Below, piece after piece: positions 56,291 through 64,000 of a stretch of 64,000 nt of DNA. This DNA is from Lepisosteus oculatus (taxonomy: Eukaryota > Chordata > Actinopteri > Semionotiformes > Lepisosteidae). The stretch lies in assembly GCF_040954835.1 (NCBI RefSeq), contig NC_090705.1, positions 16,938,436 to 17,002,435 of the forward strand, written 5' to 3'. The notes beneath the pieces are model-generated. The model did not search any database and had not been told where the DNA came from. It saw only the letters and a list, made by a program, of their open reading frames with translations. Position numbers and translations under genes: made by a program. The stretch's first letter is position 1. Each line of letters opens with the position of its first letter.

Positions 56291-58251
56291 ATGGCCTCGT
56301 TTGCTGGTGCGGCAACGGACGACACGATTGAACTTGCTGATGAAGAGGAGGGGGATACTACACTCCTTAAAAGATACGAGCCAGCTGCGATGCTTCCCAG
56401 TAGGAGAGGACCGCTGGAAATGCTTTTGAAGAAAGAACCGGCGGCACTAGGAGTAAGGAACTTCCATTCCGGAATGTGTAAAAGACGGATGAGGACGCCC
56501 CCACCCCTAACACCAGCCCCCCAAATTACTGGCTACACTGCTCCTTCTTCAATGTTGAGTTAAAAAGACATCCCAGTTTTACCTGGTGTCACTTAAAACT
56601 TTATCACTTTAAATTAGCGTGGGGGTTCTGTGTCTAACTAGGAAACAAACTTGTATGCAATTAATACTAAAAATCTTCAGGAAACGTACCCGTTTCAAGA
56701 ACAAATGAACCCTATTTTTTACCTTGTCTGTCACCTTTAAACACTGGTTCTGCTTTTACCCATGACCGTTGTATATATATAGAAGTGGTTTACCTTTTAT
56801 TATTTATGGAGATTGTAGATTTTAAGGTGTTAGTCGTGTGGCGTGCAAATACATAGCCCTTTGAATTGGTCCTGAAAGCTACACGCCACATTTCAAGACA
56901 TTTTCCCAGGATCTGTCTTGTTTTTGATAGTAACACACACGGTGAGCGTACAGTATCCCACACTTGACCACCTACTGTTTAAAATAGAAACTGAGCTTGT
57001 ACAAGTTGTAGTATTTAATTTCACTATTGTATCGTCTGCCTTTCATGTTCTTTCCAGGCTCTTCAAATCCTTATCGGGACAGTGAACTTTGGTTTGGGCA
57101 TTGTACTGGCAGTATCTTCCACTTCTCTGGTCACAATACTCAAAGTGCCCTTTGTCACAGGTTTTGTGGTAAGCTTGAGTGATTGATTGTTTCTGTGAAG
57201 TAATAAGCAATTAACGTTGAACTGATCGTCGTTTTTTAAAATTCTATTTTTAACGTTCAGGAAGCCATTGTTAATCAGTCATAAAAGCAATTCATTTATC
57301 GTGTGTTATACATGTTATAGACACTGAGTTTATCTTATGATTGTGATAATACTCATCACACTTACGATTTACTGCTATTTGCAATTAGCTACTTTTTTTG
57401 GCAAATAGAAAATAATTTTTATATCACTGGAAAATATTTTTAGAATTTTAAAGCAACCCTCCTGTGCTGTCTTCCAAGTTCTTTGTCCTTTAAAACCACA
57501 CAAACACTTTCTTGAGAAAGGAGACAGGTATACAGTACCATACTTTTCATTTAAAAGACCACAAAAAAGGGACAAAATAAAAGATTTTTTACTTCAGTTT
57601 ACACTGTTAAATTCAAATGATCATTATTAAAAAGTACCCTATGCGATCTGTTTAATATAGTCATTGCTCTTTCTGCATATAAATAACGTTTTATTTTTTT
57701 TATGAAACGTTTATTAACTGACACAGTCCGTATGCATTTTTGACACTTTAGCAGAGAAAAGAAAGACATCAAATGCAGCAACAGATAAGTCAGGACCTAG
57801 TCTTTAGGGTGCCTGTTTTCACACTACTTATTATCTCTCAATTCTATAGACAGCAAAACTATTCTTGGAGGTGTGGATTTGTGTATAATATTGTGTATTG
57901 ATGTTCTTGTATAGCATGCATGAAGTTTACCTTTTCTGTTTTTATATCACCAGTTTGTCTTCTCTGGCTTATTTTCTGTCCTGGTAAAGATGTTTCCCAG
58001 AGTCCTGCCAGTAAGTACTGTACACTTATAAATACCATGACCCTGATTTCAATGAAGTTGTGACAGGTTGGTACTGAATTTTGAATTTCAATACGGCGTC
58101 CACAACAGTCTGCTGTCATAACAATACAGTATATGAATATACTGTTAAAATATAATTAAAATATATATTTTAATTAAAATAAATGTTAAGTTGTGATTCA
58201 GTTCTCAAAGGAGTCACAATCTCCACAATGTCATTGAAAGTGGTAGATCAC

Positions 58252-58307
<56 letters not shown>

Positions 58308-61300
58308 TGGTAACACTTATATAGCGCTTTTCTGGACACTCCACTCAAAGCACTTTACAGGTAATAGGGATTCCCCTCCACCACCACCAATGTGCAGCAT
58401 CCACCTGGATGTGCTCCACATATCCATATTTCAAATTAGTCCTAATTATTACAAACTGCTTTATATGCTTTAATATCAGTGAATTACATTATGAAGCCTT
58501 ATGTACCACATCCCTGAATTAAATACATTTCATTTATTTATTTCCTCAATAATAGAATTTGCAGTACTAAAACAAAATTATGTTTGGAAGATTAAGGATC
58601 TTGATTAGCATCAGTTTTGGACTGGTAAACCTAAATTGAAACTAGGTAGTCCAAGATTAATGGTAATCAGGGCTGGTTAAAGGAGTAAATAAAACACTTC
58701 TGTAATAGTGATTTGATTCTGTATTTGTGTGCAATGAAAGCAATGTTGATTAAATTGCTTCACCAATACTATACAACTATGGTAAAAGAGTAGAAAATGA
58801 CAGTTCAAGCCCTGATCTTTAGATTAAATTCAGAGTTTTGTATTGTAATAGTTGTGCCTACAATGGTGAAGACTGCATGATGGTCTGGAATTTGAGATTT
58901 AACTAGTGCAAAGCCATTTTATATATTCCCTAGGGCTGAGTTATGTTTTCTAAAGTCACTCTACAGTGACCTTCACATGTTTTTACTTGAATCCGATACA
59001 GTACCTTGTGTTTGTTTCAGTGAAATTGAAATGTGATACACTGCCTAAACAGGGACTGAATATTAATAGTGTTGTATTTAACTTGAGTTCGTTTTTTTTT
59101 TGCTTAATCCTGATTTTAAAAATACTTTAATAATCATCTATGGAAAACAATCATTGGTTTCAATTGGTTTCAACAATGAGATTAAAGGCAACATCTTAAT
59201 ATTCTTATATTCTGCAGATCTGTCTAAGGATGAACTTTGGAAGTTTCCTGATTGCAGGCCTTGGCATGGTGGTGATCTCAGTTGATTTGTCTTTTTGGAC
59301 CGTGTACACTGTACATTCAATAAACGTAAGTAGTGCAAGAATGTAAATTTTAACTTCATTTTGTGGTCAGTTACCCTAAGAGGTTTTTGTAAAGCATTGT
59401 TTTCTTTCCTCCCCCTGAAAATGCACATTAAATAAATGCTCTTTTCGGTACCTATGTATACTGTACATATTGTAACAGTACAGCAGCCCTAAACATCCAG
59501 TATTGGTTAGGTAGTTGAAGGGGACAGTTTTCTTTCACCAATCAGTTTTATTCTTTACATGACTGTCTTTTCTGTGGCACCTTATTCAATGCAGGATGGT
59601 TTTGCTGGTTTTACATGTAGAATTATGTTTGCTGCTCAACATCTTCTTACAGTATGTTTTCTTTTTTTATTTGGGGACGTCCAGAAGACTGTCTTCTTAG
59701 AGACAATAGTCATCTCTGCCATGTCCTGTGGATACGCCTCTGCTCTTATGCTTCTGTTCATTCTGATGCGATTTTTAAGACCCAAGTGCTTTTTATGCCT
59801 TGAGAAAACCAGTTTTTACTCCTCAGTTAAGATTAATTTCTAAAAATACATCCGTCCCAACACAGCAATACTACAGTCTTAATGCACAACCAGGGATGCT
59901 GCACAATTTAAAACAACAATATAAAGTGGAATGATAGAATTTCTGCCTCTGTTAAATACAGGCATGAAAATGCAAGCATTGGATTATATCCTAGTGTGCA
60001 TTTCAGGTACAACATTCAGCCGCCATAATGAGCTGTTTGATGTTTCATCCATTTGATCTGAATAACGTGGAGAGGAATTGCCAGAAAGAGACCAATATAG
60101 ACCTGATCCTGGAGGACCCCTGTGTCTTCTGGATTCATTTCATCTTAGTTTTGATGTTATTATGGATCACCAGGCTCTTGAATTGAACAGTTTGCCTGTA
60201 TTTTAAGGCAGTACTTGAATAGTAGAACAAGGTTAGAAATGAGTAAGTACCCTGTGTCTGGTACTGGGCTTCAGTTCCCTTTTCACTCAGGTTTATTATA
60301 TCAGCGATTTGGTGGAATTTAACAAATGGGCTCACTTTGAAACAGGGAATTTTGGAATGAGAGTGAATTTGATAGTGTCAGTCTCACCTGCGTTTGCACA
60401 TCATTAACCGATACACAATAAGAATTATTTAGAAGCTACAGGAGCAACAATTTTAAACAACGAAACGCTCAGTAAGATTATTGCAATAATAATGGTTGGA
60501 ATGAAAACCAGAAGACATAGAACCAGGGATGAGAAAAGCTAATATACTATGTATAGTTTAATACAAACAGATGATGCACTATTAAAAAAAACGGACATAC
60601 ATCTATAAAATTCGTCTGTAACGGATCTCCATGTGTGGTATGCGAGCGTGGAGGAGATATGCTACATTAACTCCCGTTTTAACCAAGCAGTTGCCTGTTT
60701 TAAGAGTAGCGGTGTCAAGTACCTCGTCCCACGATTGCATTTAGCCGGTCTCGCTCTGCACCAGTCTTTTTTACCTGTGAGCCGATATTCCGCCGAGAGC
60801 TTCCCCTGCTCTCATCAACCTCAATCGTCTAGGTCTAGGTCTCCCTACTCCTAGCCCGCTCACTCCTGACCCGTGGGTTTAACGTTTTCCCACAACAGTC
60901 CGGTCCCTTGAAGTTCCCCGTGTCTTGCTCACCCTTAGTGGACACCTCACCGCCGAGGGTCTATCGCTCAGACAGTCCGACTCTCCCCTCGATCAGGCTG
61001 TCTGGACTGGGACTGTGGTGTAAGTTGCCCTTTCCGGGGTAATTAATGAAAACTCCCTCCGCGAGCTTCTCCTTGAGGCCCGTCAGCGAGAATCTGTCAT
61101 CTGACAAAAACTCTCCAATCCTCTCACCACGAAAGCTGGTTTGTTCTAGCTCCCCGTGAGCTTTGGATGTATACGCTGACATATTGCCAGCGAGCGTCCA
61201 ACTCCCTTGATTCCACCTAAACTGAGCACTGCCTTGATCTTACATAGTCAGTCTGGCTTCACACCAGTGAGACCAACGCCCTGCCTGTTTCTAGAGGCGC

Positions 61301-62000
61301 CACTAGCGCCCTCTGGAGGCTGAACCCTTTAACTGATACTCGACATCCAGTGGCCCTCTTTATAGTCCAAAAAAGTCTAATATCACAGTACCACACCACA
61401 AGTGTGAACTTTACCCAGGTTTAGATCAATTTCCATGTCACCATTTCTTTACATAGCAGGGGAGAACAACTTGGGGGATACAGAGGGTTTTCCTTCCACC
61501 TAAGCACTTTATTAACTAATTAAACTCATTATTTGCTTAATTGGAGAAGTTGAAGCTTTTCTTTGTTCTTACCAATCTGGATTTGTAATGTAATCAAAAA
61601 CACATGCTGGACAGGGGCCCTGAAGAATGAGGTTTGGTACCTCCTATACAGAGAGAATGAGTTTAGAAAATGCCTGCCATGTTGAGAGTAAACCACTTTT
61701 CCTGTTTATATGTGAAAAGAGGAATTTTAAGATTTCAAAATCAAGGTTTCCATCTTGACTCATAGAGGTACACCAAATGCTCTTATTTGAAATTTATAGT
61801 CTAATTTAATGTTTTCATTTGATGCTCTGTATTGAATTATTGAACAAGTCAGTTCAATAATCCTCTTTATTAAACAGAAAATTTCTGCAGAAGTTAAGGG
61901 TGTTATCCTGTGTTTGACTCTGCTGGAGATGTGCATTACTGCTCCGTTGACATTTTGGACACGCACTCAGATTCGTCACATAAAGGCACCAGAATGGTGA
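56291..62000 (+). CDS. MS4A-family four-pass membrane protein, gene 2 (5 coding exons, 186 aa, or 198 aa with alternative end)
   Basis: Exons: 56291-56452 (acceptor at 56272, 18 nt before the ATG), 57058-57168, 57954-58010, 59218-59325, then either 61878-62000 or 59685-59843. All are GT/AG and phase 0. The acidic N-terminus (DDTIELADEEEGD) leads to LLKKEPAALG, the family segment before TM1. The spans are ALQILIGTVNFGLGIVLAVS (TM1), FVFSGLFSVLVK (TM2), NFGSFLIAGLGMVVISVDL (TM3) and, for the 61878 exon, VKGVILCLTLLEMCITAPL (TM4). The first and third exons have the same lengths as in MS4A gene 1 (162 and 57 nt), so the two are related by duplication although arranged head to head. Cell type and ligand are unknown. 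The end at 62000 reads GAATGGTGA, where GTGAGT is also a plausible donor, so the tail may be longer. Confidence 0.82.
58252..58307 (+). repeat. (ATA)n microsatellite, about 18 units
   Basis: Pure ATA/AAT trinucleotide run, directly 5' of the truncated 5S-SINE body at 58305-58425. Confidence 0.95.
58308..58425 (+). repeat. Partial SINE body (5S-SINE family)
   Basis: GGTAACACTTATATAGCGCT, then TTTCTGGACACTCCACTCAA and CACCACCAATGTGCAGCATC, matching the body of 17825-18245 without its 5S head. Confidence 0.8.
59685..59843 (+). CDS. Alternative terminal exon of MS4A gene 2
   Basis: Preceded by a pyrimidine-rich tract and acceptor (GGGGACGTCCAG), phase 0 relative to exon 4 (59325). It encodes KTVFLETIVISAMSCGYASA then LMLLFILMRFLRPKCFLC and stops at 59843, 52 residues. 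It supplies a hydrophobic span where TM4 is expected, with a basic cysteine-bearing tail (RPKCFLCLEK) that differs from the 61878 exon. Either it is a mutually exclusive last exon, or one of the two is a decoy. Confidence 0.45.
   Translation, partial: KTVFLETIVISAMSCGYASALMLLFILMRFLRPKCFLCLEKTSFYSSVKINF
60610..61400. repeat. GC-rich repeat-like island in MS4A gene 2 intron
   Basis: Distinctly GC- and CpG-richer than the AT-rich intron around it, starting TGTAACGGATCTCC near 60617. At 61301-61320 the minus strand reads CCTCCAGAGGGCGCTAGTG, a close CTCF match. It shares its ends with 11310-11860. It could be a solo LTR or another dispersed element; no coding frame is convincing. Confidence 0.4.
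61480..61625 (+). repeat. Interspersed repeat fragment
   Basis: TTTTCCTTCCACCTAAGCAC, then AACTAATTAAACTCATTATT. Related to 39495-39610. Confidence 0.45.
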
Positions 62001-64000
62001 GTCATGGGGTTACTTATTTTCCTTTGCAGAACTGTGCAAAATGCTGATCTTGTGCAAAAATGTGTTGTGTCAAAACTTTCTGTTCCATACCTTCAGGCTA
62101 GATTTCAGTGTAAATAGCTATTGTTATGTATAAAGAAGGTAAAACAATCATTAAGTAAATCTCACAGTACTTCATATTTTATGGTAAGACAGTGAGCATC
62201 ATTCGGAGCTTTTGCATAGCTGTCCTTTTATTTTGCCATTTGAGCCACAAGTCCAGGTAGCCAGTTTTAGTAATATTTATCTATGATCAAATAGATCATG
62301 ATAAATTATTAAGTCATTCTTCTAGGGGATGGTACACAGGAAAAGCAGGCCAAAAGACTAAATAACTAGACAATACAGTAAATAGATAAGAGTCAGAAAA
62401 TAGAGAAAGTCTGAAGAGAAACAGCACCATGAGAGGGCTACTCTTTTGACAGACAAAAATACATTCAGGCAATCTAAGCACTGAACAGACCAATTAGGGG
62501 TTTTAGGTCACCTATAGTTGTGAAAATCTTTATTTCCTATATTGTCATATTTACCAGGCTAAAGAAATCCCTAATTTGTTTAGTGATGGACTGTGGTTCT
62601 CATTTAATTAGTATTTGTGATTGTTTACAACCGTTAATTGATAAGAAATGGATTTCTACAGTATTCATGTCTCAGCTGCAGGTTTGAGTTCTGTTTCCTT
62701 TGTTTTCTATAGAAGACAGGGACTGGTATTCACAGTTCTATAAATAGCTGCACATAATGTGAGTAGATGCTGTATATTTGTGCTTGTAAATCATTGAAAA
62801 TTAATACTTTGTCTCATTAATTGTGCAGCCTGATTTATTACTTATTGCTACCATACTGTGAGGAGATACGTCCATAAAAGTGTTCAGATTGGTGTGAGAT
62901 CTGATTTTATTTATGTATTTTAATCTCTTGTCAGTATCTGTACAATCCTGAGTTTGAATTAGTGTTAGAAATAATTAAATAGGCTTTAATGTCGTCAGTG
63001 TGGTGGGGTGGCAGTGAGTGCCTGGGGCACCTTCTGTGTAGAGTTTGCATAGAATTGCAGACTGTAAAGAGGTAAAAGGTTCTGTTGCAGATGTAAATAC
63101 ACAAAACTAACATTTTGCTGAATCTCTTTCTCCAGAGACTCTTGGCTGTAGAATATTTTTGCATTCTCTGTGACTTTTGAAGGATTCCTTACACAGAAGC
63201 TCACCCTGCATCTTTGAACTTCAGCACATTTGGTCATCGAACTCTGAATTGTCAGAAAGCTTCAGACTGTTAAAAGGGGTTTGTATTAAAGAAAGCAAAT
63301 GCAGTAGAAGGTCTCTTTCTTTAAGCTGCCATTAATATTTTTTATAAATGTTCCTTCAGACTTTTACAAAGAGAGATGATGTATTCAGTGTGTGTAAATT
63401 ATAATTGTTTTTATAAAACAAAAAAAAGACTAAGCCATTTAAGGGAGTCATTGGCTTTGAAAATATGATGAATGGGCCTAGTTTGTGTTGGAGACACATT
63501 AAGGCATTTGACAAATATGTTGAATATAAAAATTGTTTTGTTGTGATTTTGGAAACTATATTATAGTTTTTATTATATACTCACTTTCCCCCCAATTTAT
63601 TCACTTTTTTTTCAATTACAAATCAAGTCACAAATAGTTAGGCTTGGGATAACAACCTAGATCAGTTAAGATTTCATTCCCAAGAGATCCTGGCTCCAGA
63701 ATGACGCCAACTTAAAATCATTGTAGTTAAATACTTTGCTTAATTTGAGTGCTCAGTGCTTGGTATATCAACCACTGTATTTTTTGCTGTACTAACTGCT
63801 ACAAATAAAATTATTGAATTTGTTTCTGATTCCTATTTCCAACCTCAGTTTATACATCTTTCTCAATTTATTCTTTGTATTTAAGAAAGAAAGAAATCCT
63901 TACACTTATATAGATCTTTTTTTGGACACTAAACTCAATGTGCTTTACAAGTAATGCCCAGATAATCCGCATCACCACCACAAATATGTAGCACCACCTG
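62001..64000. other. Region downstream of MS4A gene 2, no gene seen
   Basis: AT-rich, with only chance frames. A short SINE piece lies near 63000-63055 (TGTGTAGAGTTTGCAT). If the GTGAGT at 61997 is used as a donor, further MS4A gene 2 exons could lie here or beyond the window. Confidence 0.45.
63905..64000 (+). repeat. Partial SINE body (5S-SINE family), cut by window end
   Basis: CACTTATATAGATCTTTTTT, then TGGACACTAAACTCAATGTG, CTTTACAAGTAATG and CACCACCACAAATATGTAGC. This is a diverged copy of the 17825-18245 and 58308-58425 body. Confidence 0.7.

Noticed and set aside
59559-59684. Upstream part of the 59559-59843 frame
   Set aside because: Only the part after the acceptor at 59684 is in phase with MS4A exon 4 and resembles a membrane span; the upstream part is intron.

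Overview
The window looks like nuclear DNA of a ray-finned fish, though I cannot name the species. Genes are split into short exons with GT/AG sites, introns are long and AT-rich, and CpG-rich promoters and a CpG-rich single-exon gene stand out from the background. The interspersed repeats are of fish type: tRNA-derived and 5S-rRNA-derived SINEs, a degenerate non-LTR retrotransposon, a Tc1 relic and a MITE-like element. Their density suggests a non-teleost lineage (gar, bowfin or sturgeon type), but that is a guess.

Layout: (1) 14-431, minus: the first two coding exons of KIF13A, running off the left edge. (2) 3408-4649, minus: intronless NHLRC1 (malin). (3) 9852-29673, minus: PTDSS1 in 13 coding exons, 464 aa. 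(4) 31030-36332, plus: MTERF3 in 7 coding exons, 402 aa, head to head with PTDSS1 across a 1.36-kb region holding a palindromic ETS-type site and an E-box. (5) 37521-40485, plus: UQCRB in 4 exons, 109 aa. (6) 45042-48468, minus, and 56291-62000, plus: two divergent four-pass MS4A-family genes sharing key exon lengths, so probably an old duplication. The second has two competing terminal exons and a possible in-frame upstream exon.

The gene order joins blocks that lie on different human chromosomes: KIF13A-NHLRC1 (6p22), PTDSS1-MTERF3-UQCRB (8q22) and MS4A (11q12). TPMT, next to NHLRC1 in human, is not seen. There is no operon-like cooperation. MTERF3 (mitochondrial ribosome biogenesis and transcription) and UQCRB (complex III) both serve respiration; PTDSS1 makes phosphatidylserine at mitochondria-associated ER.

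The non-genic parts hold most of the oddities: a MITE-like element with 36-bp terminal inverted repeats and inverted 21-bp tandem arrays (54650-55546), a near-perfect 102-bp palindrome in a PTDSS1 intron, a 5' fragment of U2 snRNA, several SINE families, and CTCF-like motifs. I found no unknown multi-gene system. All gene structures were assembled by eye from splice sites and reading-frame continuity, without transcripts or database searches.
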